In this document: piece after piece, positions 9,813 through 21,136 of the stretch | Position numbering within the stretch: the stretch's first letter is position 1 | Layout of the letters: the number at the start of each line of letters is the position of its first letter | NCBI GenBank assembly: GCA_900155495.1 | Contig: FTLJ01000454.1 | Location: 56,226-120,225 of the forward strand | DNA length: 64,000 nt | From: Porogramme epimiltina | Lineage: Eukaryota > Basidiomycota > Agaricomycetes > Polyporales > Polyporaceae | Direction of reading: 5' to 3' | The notes under the pieces: generated by a model | The model's input: the letters and a program-made list of their open reading frames with translations, nothing else | Told to the model about the DNA's origin: nothing | Databases searched by the model: none | Made by a program: the position numbers and the translations under genes

Positions 9813-11412
9813 TCACGGGTTGTACAGCGGTGGCGCCTCAGCGAGAAGCCGCTGGTCCCGCTCCATCTCCGCCCGCAGCTCCGAGATCTCGTTCCGGAGC
9901 GACGCGAGCTCCTCGCGCAGGCGGTGTCGCTCGCGCGGGCGCGACTGCCCACGTGCGCGCCCGCCCGCGCCCCGCGCCCGGCTCGACTGCGACGGCTGGC
10001 TCGACGACCCGCTCGCGCTGCCCCCGCTCCCGCTTCCGCTCGCACTCGCGCCCCCGCCGCCCGTCCCGCGCCCCCGCCCGCTCCCGGTTCCCGTTCCCGT
10101 GCCGCCCCCTCGCCCTGATCCGCCGCTGGTGGTAGCGCTCGTCGGCGTGGGTTGGCCGGAGCTCGTGCCGCGCCCTGAGCCGCCGGAGGGCGAGGGTGAA
10201 GCTTGGCCTGCCTCGAGCGAGCGCATCTGTTCTTCCAGTGCCTGGATGCGTGCGGCCAGCTGGTCGCGCGTGCGTGTACGCTCGCCGCGCGTGCGTGTGT
10301 CCTCGGTCGCCAGTGGGGGGAGCCTCGGGCGGTGACCGGTGATGGGCATGAGTGGCTCCGAGGACGCTGAGCGAAGCGACGGCACGTCAGCAACGGCGCC
10401 AAGGAGTGAATGTGGGGCGATAGTATGGCGAATGTGGAGGTTTGAAGGGGAGGGGAGGTTGGTATGGAAGCGTGCGGTACTCACTGGCTGTTGACCCACT
10501 GACCGACGACCCTGGTCCCAAACGGGAGCGGCCGAAGCGAAGGCTTGGGAGCACCGGTGCGCGCGAAGCTCTCCGGGTGACGTTGGACTCGCCTATACGG
10601 GATCCAGTGAAAGGTTCAATTTTGTTAGCCAGGTCCTCGGGGTCGGTGCTGGGGCTTCGGCGGCGACAGAACAGCACGGCCAGTCCGACGAGGACCAAGC
10701 CGCCCACACCGCCTACGACACCGCCTACAATAGTGCCAATGGGTGGAGAGCTGCTCGACGTGGACTGTGAGGATACTGCAGAGTTTGAGGGTGTGCCGGA
10801 AACCGTGTCTGATGTCGCTCGCGAGGCCAACTCTTTGGTTGTAGAAGTGGTATTTGAGGGAAGATCCTCGGTGGTATACGCGATAAAGTCGAAGAGGATG
10901 AGGGATGCGTCCGGCCCGCCGCCGTTCACTATCCTGAGGAAGTGTTCTTGGTTCGCAAGGGAGGTGTTGGTGTATACGGGAACGCGGTAGAGAATGTTGG
11001 CATCGCTTGTGGGGGTATGGATGTACGAACCTACGAGTTCGTTGTCGATGTAGAATGTGAGATTCGTGAATGTCGTAATGCCTCCAAAGTTGTTGGCGAT
11101 GATATTGAAGACGTATACGGCCGTACCAGTGAAGGTTGCCGTGATTTCGCCAGGAGGGCTGCCTGGGTGATATGTAGAATCGTGCCAGGTCCCGTCGAAC
11201 GCCTGTGATACGTTGACTATGCCTGGATGGAGCGCACAGGTCGTGCAGGTCTGACCTGTGGCCCAGTCTCCGGATGGAGCGTAAGCGGGAGCCTGGCTGC
11301 CTGTCTGCAGGTCGTCGATGGTTTGGTTGATGTTGGCCGCGGCGGAGAGGGAGGAGAGCGTGGAGAGGCATAGCAGGAGGAAGTGGGCCCACCGAGCGGC
11401 GACGAGACGCAT
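9813..11412 (-). CDS. Receptor-like membrane protein paralog 5
   Basis: Two exons, complement(join(9813..10366,10485..11412)), 493 residues. The intron begins GTGAGT and ends at the first available AG, about 20 bases after CTGAC, and joins phase 1 to phase 1. Parts: signal peptide (about 1-25), ectodomain with NQTIDDLQTGS, CTTC, FDGTWHDSTY, TGTAVYVFN, TFTNLTFYIDN and SLILFDFIAYTTED, a Ser/Thr stalk, a Gly-rich helix at about 222-248, then CRRRSPS. Exon 2 encodes a coiled coil interrupted by a long Gly/Ser/Arg-rich insert, and the end is QRLLAEAPPLYNP. The TIDD motif is followed by LQTG in place of the usual GDS. Confidence 0.83.
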
Positions 11413-12157
11413 GCTCTACGGTGCGCGCTTCAACGCCGCCTGCAGCAAAGCAGGAATGTGTGATCTGTCGAATGGCGGAGAGGAGGAGAGGACGTACGGA
11501 GGGAGTAGTAAGTGGTCGCACGGACATGGACGTCGCAGCAGACGCAGCCGCCGCCCTCAGATGCTCCGTCGCCAGTGCACCCCGAACCTTGATAGAGTTC
11601 ACCCAGGCCCCGGCTCCTGCCTGCATAATTAACCGGCCGTCTAATCACGCCCACGAGTCACCGTCCCTGCATGGACAGATACTTCCGGACAACATTGAAA
11701 TCACGGCATCGTCCCCAGGGGTTTGAGGAGGAGGCGGCGGCGGCGGCGGGCGCGCATGTCAAAACCTCGTCTCAGCGAGTAGACGACCGCCAAGAGTAGC
11801 ACTACCTTCAGACTCCGAAAAAGCATCGCCAGGGCGGACAAGAATGTGCGTGGGGGATCATCAATGTCGTAAACTTTGGAGGATGCTTTAGCTGGTGGGC
11901 ATCCGTGCGGGAATTCGATCACGTTCATGCCTCCATCACCTTCGGATTCCCGTCCACACTTCGCCGCCGCCGGCACGCGGTCCGCCGTCTCTTCCCCTCA
12001 TATAGAGCCTTGTTTGCCATACACTCCGCAAGCATGCCGTGAGCACACCACAATCCCAGCTACGTCATACTGCTAAACGGTAATGAATTAAATGTACAGT
12101 AATGCCCAAAGCTCTCCCATAGTCTCCCAATCTCCCCCCCTGCTCACCAAGTGCTCA
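11413..12157. other. Intergenic, paralogs 5 and 6
   Basis: Upstream region of paralog 5 and 3' flank of paralog 6. No supported gene. Confidence 0.55.
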
Positions 12158-13435
12158 TCATGAATCATACCGTGGAGGCGGGTGCTCCGCAATGGCCATC
12201 TGCTCCTGCGCAAGCCGCACGTTGAGCTCCTCCAGCTCTCTCCGTAACGCAGCGACCTCCCCTTGCAAGCTCGTGGCAGTCGCCGCGTCCGTGACAGACG
12301 ACGCACTCGTACTCGGCCAAGGGCTGACCGACGAGACTCCCGACGGACTCAACGGGATCGCCATCGCCCGCATGCGCTCTTCAAGTACGCTGATCCTCCG
12401 CGTCAGGGCCACCTGTTGCTCCGACGTCGCGGACACCGACGGCGGAGGGCGCGGAAATTTGGAGGGCGTCGAGGTGTATAGGTCTAAAGAGGGTCCGAGG
12501 TCAGCGGGCAACGGCATGCGTACAACGCGAAGGTGCGCACATGCGGCAGCGGACGGCGGCACCGCGCTGCTCGCCACGTCGTCCGAGTACGACGCACTGT
12601 ACGGCGTCACGGCCCCGACCAGTTGCGAGGACGATCCCCCGCCAACTTTCCCTTCGAAATCTTCCCGCGATGCGGACGCCGATTGTCGCGAACGCGATCT
12701 CCTCCGCCGGAGGAAGAGGAGCACGAGCGCGCCGAGCGCCGCGATCCCGAGGACCGCCCCGATCGTCCCGCCCACGATGGCACCGACGGGCGCGCGGTGG
12801 GACCCGGACTCGGACGTCGTGCTTGCCGCGGGCGCGCCGGTGTTCGCCGGAGAAGGCGAGGGAGACGGCGTCGAGGTAGTGTCCACTTCGGCGGTGTATA
12901 CGACGTAGTCGAAGAGGACGAGCGACTCGCTCTCGCCGCCCGCAGTGATGAGAAGCGTGTGGTTTGCGTTCGCGAGCCCCGTCTTGGCGTACACCGCCTG
13001 GCGGTAAGCGATATCCGTGTCTGTGACGTTGGGCGAGTGCGAGAACACGCCGTCTTCGACATCGTCGACCGCGAAGGTTGTGTTGATGAACGTCGTCGTG
13101 CCCGCGATGTGGTTCGGGACGATGAAGTACGCGTAGACGGCCGTGCCTGCGAACGACACTTGCACCTGCTGAGTGGGCCCGCCCACGCGGTACGTCACGT
13201 CGTGCCAGGTGCCGTCGAAGGCCTGGTTGACGTCGATGTTCTTGCTCCCGATGTTGCACGTCGAGCATTCTGTCCCCAGGTTCCAGCTGTCGGCGGGAAT
13301 GTATGTGGGCTTGACGCCGCTTACACTGTCTCCAAGTTCGTCATCGATGGTGCGATTGATGGAGAGTGTGTTGGCTGGGCATGCAAAGAGCAGATACGAC
13401 AAGCTGAGCACCGAGAGGGACCATGAAGAGTACAT
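12158..13435 (-). CDS. Receptor-like membrane protein paralog 6
   Basis: Single exon, 425 residues, ATG at 13435. The frame extends a little further upstream but without an ATG. Signal peptide about 1-25. The ectodomain carries NRTIDDELGDSVSG, CSTC, FDGTWHDVTY, AGTAVYAYF, TFINTTFAVDD and SLVLFDYVVYTAE. A Ser/Thr/Pro stalk, a helix at about 215-241 (PVGAIVGGTIGAVLGIAALG...) and the basic run RRRRSRSR follow. The Pro/Ser cytoplasmic region leads to two short coiled coils and the end AEHPPPRYDS. The tail lacks a clear DVPAPAL motif. Role unknown. Confidence 0.85.
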   Translation of the reverse strand: MYSSWSLSVLSLSYLLFACPANTLSINRTIDDELGDSVSGVKPTYIPADSWNLGTECSTCNIGSKNIDVNQAFDGTWHDVTYRVGGPTQQVQVSFAGTAVYAYFIVPNHIAGTTTFINTTFAVDDVEDGVFSHSPNVTDTDIAYRQAVYAKTGLANANHTLLITAGGESESLVLFDYVVYTAEVDTTSTPSPSPSPANTGAPAASTTSESGSHRAPVGAIVGGTIGAVLGIAALGALVLLFLRRRRSRSRQSASASREDFEGKVGGGSSSQLVGAVTPYSASYSDDVASSAVPPSAAACAHLRVVRMPLPADLGPSLDLYTSTPSKFPRPPPSVSATSEQQVALTRRISVLEERMRAMAIPLSPSGVSSVSPWPSTSASSVTDAATATSLQGEVAALRRELEELNVRLAQEQMAIAEHPPPRYDS

Positions 13436-14201
13436 GTATGAAGGGGTGGACCTGCCGGCCAATGACGTGAAGCTCGGGAGGGAGAAAGAGAGAAGAGTGG
13501 ACGAGTCGATGGAAACTGACGATAAGTGTCCTCGCAGTCAGGAATACCTAAGTAGGCGGTGCTCGCTTATGATTGAGGTCTTCGATGATGATCACCGCAT
13601 GGCAAGCCTCACTTGGCGCTTTCCACGGGTGTCTCGGACAGACTTCATGTGATCATTAATTCATTGGTGACCTTGTTGGAAATTACACATTGACCGCGCT
13701 TGTTTGCGTAGTTCACTTTGCGAGTCTTCAGGATTAACATGAGTGTCTATTGCCAGTATTTGGGACATCATACAACAGGCAATACGTACCGTTGGTCTCC
13801 ATCCATGCCCAGCTGAGGGGTTGGCTCTGATTGTTGTGGCCACTTGCCAGAATCATATGTAGTCACCATCAACAACAGGCTGTCTTGCTGGGCCTGGAAA
13901 TTGCTGTGCGCGTTCCGGCCAAGCCGGACAGTCTGTGCCACCTCCATCTTGATTGGCTGCCTCGTTATTGATCATGGAGGTCCTTTACATCATCGGGATC
14001 CTCATACTCGGGGAGCAGGTGAAAGTGAATATCGCCGTAATATGGCGCTTGAGTACTCACGGGTCATCATGTTTATACACGGGACAAACCCTGGAGATAG
14101 ATACAGCATACAGCTCAAGTATAGTACTACGTTAATACTGTCTAACGGGGTGCCTAACATGAGCCAGACGAACTCGACATATCCCAAACCAGTCACTCAC
14201 C
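13436..14201. other. Intergenic, paralogs 6 and 7
   Basis: Upstream region of paralog 6 and 3' flank of paralog 7. Nothing recognised. Confidence 0.55.
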
Positions 14202-15513
14202 TTATTGGTGCGGGCCGCCCCCGTCTAGTCCGTAAGGCGGCGCCGGCGGAACTACTCGTGGGTCGTCAGCCAGCCGCGCACTCAGCCCTGCAAGCTCGTC
14301 CCGCAACGACGCCAGCTCCTGCCGAAGCGCGAGCATCTCCGGACGGTCCACCGACTTCTTCCGTCTGCTTCCGGACCGGGGGATAGTGCTCCTAGCGGGT
14401 GACATCGCTTCCATCTTGTTTTCCAACGCGTGGATGTTTTCGAGGATCTCGGCGCGTTTGGGGGTGATGGGCGGGGGTGAAATGATGGTGGGGGAGGGGG
14501 AGGGCGCGACATCGGTTGCGCGTGAAGACGCTGGGGATCGACTTAGACACGTCAGAGGCGATGCATGCTTGTTACTCACCTTGGTCCACTGGCTGGGCTC
14601 CCCACAGACTCAGCGTGCGTGGCTGGTCGACCGCCGATACGTTGGCCGAAAGAGACCCTGCCACTGACGAGCCTATGAGGGGTGTGGACGGGTGATCATC
14701 CTCCGGAACGTGCTGCCGCATCTCCTCGGGGTCGATGTCGTCGGGCTCCGGCTTCCCTGTCGTCAGGATCGACCGCGGCCTTGGTCCCCGGGGGCGCTTT
14801 CTCCGGCGGCGAGAGAAGAACACGTGTGCGATGATGAGCGCAAGGAGCATCACGCCACCTCCGACTGCTGCGCCCACGATGGCTCCGACGGGTACTCGGG
14901 TGAAGGAATGGGAGGGGGCGGTGGTGGATGTGGCAGAGCTGCTTGAGGTGGAGGAAGAAGACGTACTCGTGGTCTCCGCCGTATACACGATGTAGTCGAA
15001 GAGGATGAGGGACGCATTGAGACCGCCTGCGCGCATGATGAGCGAGTGTTCGCTGTTCGACAGAGTCGTGTTCGTGTATACGGGTGCGCGGTATGTGACA
15101 TCGGCAGTCGCATCGGGGGTGTGGGTGAATTGACCAACGAAGTCGCCGTCAAGGGTGAACGTGAGGTTGGTGAGCGTGGTCGCGCCGGAGACCGTGTTTG
15201 GAATGATGTTGAAGACGTAGACGGCCGTGCCCGTAAAGTTTGCCTGTACCGTGAAGTCCTCACCACCGAGGTCATAGGTGCCGTCATGCCATGTCGTGTC
15301 GAAGATCTGGGAGGTGTCGAGTGTGGATGGATTGACAAGACAGACCGAACAAGTCGCGCCTTGGTGCCATTGGTCTTCGGGAGTGTACAACGGCTTCTGT
15401 CCAGTCAGACTGTCGCCTCGTTCATCGTCGATGGTGCGGTTGACAAGAATAGAGAAAACTGGGGCTATCCGGAGCAGGAACGCGAAAGAAGAGAGCGTGC
15501 TTGAATAGGACAT
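14202..15513 (-). CDS. Receptor-like membrane protein paralog 7
   Basis: Two exons, complement(join(14202..14530,14580..15513)), 420 residues, with a 49 base intron GTGAGT...CCCCAG. The ATG at 15513 was chosen because it starts a signal peptide; an upstream in-frame extension is not signal-like. The ectodomain shows NRTIDDERGDSLTG, CSVC, FDTTWHDGTY, TGTAVYVFN, TLTNLTFTLDG and SLILFDYIVYTAE. The helix lies at about 207-233 and is followed by SRRRRKRPRGPRPR. Exon 2 gives a Pro/Ser run, a coiled coil and the end PPAPPYGLDGG. It is the first gene of the array in transcription direction and is the most similar to the family consensus. Confidence 0.85.
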
Positions 15514-16406
15514 GCAGGGAACAGAGGTTTGGAAGTCGCCCTTAAACCAGAAGGACGCATCCAGACAGCGTCTAGAACAGTGTTGCGCACCCACTGAAGG
15601 GCGGGATGGATGAAGGGAAGAAAGATTGTTGCCCACTCACAAAGCTGCCCTCTGTATGATGTGAGTCCCCCTCGAGACGCGGCGTTCTGCACCGTCATTT
15701 CAGTACTAGTAAGACTGCGTATTGAGTCCCGTTCTTCTGGAAGCCTTGCGCCATGATTGATGCTTGTTCCCGGGCTCCCCAGGTGCGAACGACCTCGAGG
15801 CAAGGTACGCATCGCCTGTAGCTGCGCATCAAAAGTGAGGACATTTCGACGTGTGGAGCGGTCGTACCTGTCTTACTATGCTAGACTAAGCCCATCCTTG
15901 ATTCGATGAGCTCCCTAAGACCCTCGGCGTAGGAAGATCGGCAGGGAATCCGTTGCAGACAACCAGCTGATCGACGGTCCTAGTTGAGCATGCGAAGTGA
16001 GGGTGGAAATCCGGGATCGCCGCAGGGGGAAGCCTCCCTTGGTTTCTCGGCGCTTGATCAATGAATCGCAACCATCACCGCTCACGAATTGAGTGGGAAC
16101 ACCACAGCCTACTATAGCTCCCATAGGCTGCTCATTGCATCCGTATATACATTAACTTTACTAGAACATCTCAAGCCAAGTGACGTGTGTACTTAGGGGG
16201 TAAGTTCATCTTTATGGCACAGCCCGGTGGGGTCTAGGACGCAATCATATATATATTCTCGTCACATACGGGATCCGCGACGACATAGACGAGATGGTAC
16301 AATACAAGGTCTGCGGTGAGACCAGACAAACCGGACGGAATAGGTGGGAAGAGAGGAACGTAATATAGCTAGAGGCTGAGCCAGTAGACAATGGCGCGTA
16401 GAATGC
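15514..16406. other. Array to histone H3 intergenic
   Basis: About 0.9 kb with no supported ORF. It holds the upstream region of paralog 7 and the 3' flank of the histone gene. Confidence 0.55.
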
Positions 16407-17208
<802 letters not shown>

Positions 17209-18591
17209 ACCTACGAAAAAGCGGTTGTGTCGAGGGGTCTGAAGGTAGATATACGATGGGAGAATGCGACCTCTTGAGGGGCGCACAGACGGCGGTGGTG
17301 GTTGGGGACGACGAGGGGCGGGGGGACAGCGTGCAGAGTCAGCGAGTCTTGTTGAATGCCCGATGGCGTGTTTCCCACGCCCGGAACTTCCGAGCCAACA
17401 GAGCACCAGACCGCCTCGCGCTTGGGCCATCTTCTGCGCCCGCCACGCTGGAAGGTTGCTTTCAGCTTGATTTTTTGTACTATCTTCCCGGTTTCACTGC
17501 TTCACCTTTCATATTTGCACTTAAAATCTGCCAGCATGCACATTTTCACGCTTCTAACGCGCATATACTTTGGTTGGGTCCTCCGTTGCACACTCTGAAG
17601 GACCCAAGTCCGAGAGATGAACCGGCGCTTATTAGGGCGAATCTTGCAACTTTCGAATCCTCGGCCACTTCGCTCACGCCATCACTTCCTTCCCTCAGTT
17701 TATCCTTCAATTCTCGTAGTTATCTGGAATAATACAGGAAATAGTACCTACGGCGCATGTGTCTTCGCTGACGATCATCATATTGCGAACACCATTCAGC
17801 AAGACTTCTTGAGCTGTCATATTCCTAGTGCTCATCGTCGTTATGCCACAAACTCAGACTAACCTCTACGGCACTTTCCCCAAGGCCTCCTCGTCCCGCT
17901 GATTCGATTTAATATAATTGTACTTAGCCCTAGAGCTTGGGGCGCTTTAGCTCCTAGTCTTCCAGGGGGTAAAATCCATACGCCAAAACATCTCGGAGAT
18001 ATTATACTCGGGACGGTTTCAGATTATCGACCTCGGCATAAAAGACTTCGCGAACTCTGTGTCTTTCGCTCATAGATATCGCTCGGTGCCCACCATTCAG
18101 AACAAGCTCTCGAAATAAAACCACTAAACATTCACGTCAGGTTGTCGTTGTCAGTCCTTGTTGCTTGAAAGTTGACACACATGCTCTCCACAAATTGCTT
18201 TAATATCATAACCATTGGTACTACGCCTAGATCTTCAACATGCACGCGTAGTGCCAACATCGACTGTGCACTATTTTCTCCATCTAAGAAGTAAATATCC
18301 TCTTGCCAAGTTTCAGATATCATCTCGGGTGAAGACATGCTGAAAAGATCCCTCCAACCCTAACCCCGAAGTCAAGATATAATGACGTCGTTTTCTCGCC
18401 CTGCGAGGAGGAACAGACGTCACTGCACACCAACATCTCTATCCTGGTGACGTCGACGCACCATCCTCTGTGGGCCATAAGAGAGGTGTCAAAATGGCTC
18501 CATACTGGTGCAAAACCCCCACATCCAACCTTTGCACAAACATAGTGTAACGCGCCTTTCACGCCTATTCCAGTCATCACCTGAAGCTATG
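17209..18591. other. Gene-poor 1.4 kb upstream of H3
   Basis: This lies upstream of histone H3 and of the next plus-strand gene. A 158-codon plus-strand ORF at 17256 has no recognisable features and overlaps the H3 5' region. I do not call a gene. Confidence 0.5.
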
Positions 18592-19060
18592 ATGTCGAAA
18601 GTCGGGAACGCTCAGGTGTACGAGGATGGTGATCAGAGGTGAGCTGAAAGGAGCATACCATACTCTGCGTACCCCAGCTGACTTCATAACCCCGTAGATC
18701 CTCCTCGGCTGACCAGAAGGCTGAGGTCGAGCGCATGAAGTCGGAGATGGCCGAAGGCCAGAGAAACGCTCATGATATCCACGACCCCAAGTGCGTTTTA
18801 TCTGGATCGTCATTCTTCTTGTCATTGACGCATTGTATTGAAGGGATAACCGAAGCCTCCGCGTCCGCGAGAAGCAAGAGGCCATCGAGGAGCGTCAGCA
18901 AGAGCGCGAAGAGCGCGCCCGAACGGTTACAGATCCACTTGAGCCTGCTCAAAGACATGGTAACGAACCGTCTCGTGGAGCAAAGATAGACGCAGAGCTG
19001 CAAAGAGAGGACGAGGAGGTGCTGAGGAAGAAGGCCCCTTGGAATGGTACTTCTCATTGA
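18592..19060 (+). CDS. Small highly charged protein
   Basis: Three exons, join(18592..18638,18698..18790,18856..19060), 114 residues. The splice phases agree and the product is nearly all charged and helical: EVERMKSEMAEGQRNAHDIH, then VREKQEAIEERQQEREERA, then GNEPSRGAKIDAELQRED. There is no membrane segment, signal peptide or cysteine motif. It looks like a soluble helical protein, but I do not recognise the family or a function. It was hidden because its exons are short. Confidence 0.7.
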
Positions 19061-19498
19061 ATTGTTGCCGGGAATCATTCCTTGTTATGGTACGCGCGTA
19101 ACTGTTAGGTTTTGAGTGGTTGAGTATCCGACAACGTGCCTTACGATGTGGGGTTTGTTAATGTATTCCAGCAAGACGTTGACGGCCACGAAGCAGAGAA
19201 TGTGCTCTGAAACGGCATTGAATGAATGGTCAAGGGAGGTTGAAACTGGCAACTCAGGGCGCAATGATGTGACACTGTGAAGAAGTGAAAGTGGAAGGGC
19301 GTCAAGAGCTCGCGTACCAGTCAACAAGTCGTGTAGATCACGTGTTTACGCGACGGGACGCGACCACGTGATGGACGCGGACGCGTTGTGTACTCGGCAG
19401 CGTTCATCAACGCCTTCTCAATAAATAAACGGCAAGGTGGATCTTTACCCGCCTTTCCTTCCCGTTCAAAGGCTACCTACCCCCCGCTCATTTTCGCA
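19061..19498. other. Upstream region of the homeodomain gene
   Basis: 438 bases between two plus-strand genes. The notable content is the paired CACGTG block at 19338-19386. Confidence 0.5.
19338..19386. promoter_or_regulatory. Paired E-boxes and an ACGCGT site
   Basis: TCACGTG (19338-19344) and CACGTGA (19365-19371) face each other across 20 bases that hold two ACGCG cores. An ACGCGT follows at 19381. CACGTG is the usual bHLH target, and ACGCGT is the MBF (MCB) element of fungal cell-cycle genes. The block lies about 110-160 bases before the homeodomain ATG. The regulatory role is inferred. Confidence 0.5.
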
Positions 19499-20964
19499 AT
19501 GCTCGCAACCTCCTTCTCTGCCTCTCTCGTCCGGACCTCATCTGTGTCGAGTGTGGGCTCCGACGATTCCGCAACGGCCATAGACAGTATCCCCAGCCTC
19601 GCGGGGGACACTCCCCCCGAGGGCGCCGTGAGGCGTACGCGCAAGCGGTTTACCAGCGTTCAACTCATGATGCTCGAACATTTATACCGCAACGCAACAC
19701 ATCCCACACGAGAACAGCGCGAGCAGCTCGCAAAGGAGGCGGAAATGTGAGTTACCTTTTCTTGTTGACCACCATTCGTTCCTGCGCCACATCCCACTCC
19801 ATAGCATCATTCACCCTCAGAGTCGCATGCCATATTCCATCTCGCGCCTTCATCTTGCATGTATACTGACTTGCTCGGTTTCGCAGCGACGTCCGGTCGG
19901 TCACCATTTGGTTCCAAAACAAGCGGCAGACGGACCGCAAACTGCACCGCCAACTCTCCGAACCAACCGTGCCAACCGCGCTCCCACCTCTCTCTCCCCT
20001 CCCGCCCACCTCCCCCTTCTCCGACGCGTCAGGCAACACCATCCACACCGCCCGCGCTCGCGCTCGCACCCTCTCCAGCAACTCTATCGCATCTACCGCG
20101 TCCACGGGGTCCGGGGCCGCCTCCTGCTCCACCACCGCGTCGGGAAACCGCAAACGCGACCGCGACCTCGACGCGCCCCCGTCAGGGCGCAGCGTGCGGC
20201 ACAAGCCCTCGCGGCACATCTCCCTCGACAACGTCGCGACGCGCGCCGAGCGCCCCGCCCCCGCCCTTGCCTCTCTCGCGCGGCCGTCCGCATCACCCCG
20301 CACACCCCCCCAGCGCACACGCACATCGCCCGCCGCGCTACCCTCCCCCACGTCTTCCTCGCCGGCGCTGTCCGTCGGCCCCCCGCGGACTCCGGAGCGC
20401 GGGCGTGCCTTGTGGGAGAACATGCCGTCGTCGCCGGCGGGGCCGGACTCGGACCCGGCCGCGGCGAGGGCGTTCGTGCGATACAAGAAGGCGAGCCAGC
20501 GCATTACGCTCGAGTATGCGTGCGCAAGGGAGATGCTGGGCGAGCGGAGCAGGGAACGGGCAGGGTCACGGACGAGGACGCGTGAGGAGCGGCACCGGTC
20601 GAAGCGGCACAGAGAGCGGGCGGCTGAAGAAAAGGTCAGCAGCCGCAGCGCACTCAGGGAGATCCGCAAAGAGAACGATGAAGATGAAGACGTGCCGAGT
20701 GCGGATTGGGACGTGCACGGGGACACGGACACAGAAGGCGTGTTGTCTGAGGTGCCCGTGACGCCCTCCAGTAGCTTCGGCCTGGGAGACCTGTCTGTTG
20801 TGGACGACGACGACGAAAACGATAGAGGCGATGGCAAGGATGCGCTCATGACAATGCAGAAGGATGAGGCGATGACCAAGGATGTGGAAGTTGTGCATAG
20901 CTCAGCAGACTCGGACCTTATGGATGTTGCGTACGTCTTGTGTGGTCTGCGTCAGCGTAGCTGA
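19499..20964 (+). CDS. Homeodomain transcription factor
   Basis: Two exons, join(19499..19746,19887..20964), 441 residues. The homeodomain (about 47-104) starts RRTRKRFTSVQLMMLEHLY. The intron interrupts it just before helix 3, which reads DVRSVTIWFQNKRQTDRK and has the invariant WFQNKR. The remainder is disordered: Ser/Pro/Arg-rich, with a KRDRDLD basic patch and an acidic Asp-rich stretch near the C-terminus. It is a nuclear DNA-binding regulator of the typical (non-TALE) class. Fungal relatives act in cell-cycle or fruiting-body control, but I cannot assign this one to a named gene. A large minus-strand ORF opposite exon 2 is a GC-driven shadow. Confidence 0.88.
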
Positions 20965-21136
20965 ACGTCTCCATGAGATCACGAACGATGGCCACGTATG
21001 GTCAAAACTAGTTACGATGCTTTCACGCTCTGTTTATGATATTATAGCACTGTATAAGAGCCTGTATCACTATCATACATATGCATATTCACATTCACAA
21101 GAACGTTCAACGTACCGAGAATGCAAGTAACCGACA

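Noticed and set aside
11701..11976. 91-codon minus-strand ORF with a hydrophobic stretch, possibly another paralog remnant
   Set aside because: The hydrophobic run is followed by Arg, but no family motif or alignable flank was found.
17256..17732. 158-codon plus-strand ORF upstream of histone H3
   Set aside because: No recognisable motif, low-complexity composition and overlap with the H3 leader.
19752..20879. 375-codon minus-strand ORF opposite the homeodomain exon 2
   Set aside because: Shadow of GC-rich coding sequence; no domain, and the plus strand encodes the homeodomain.
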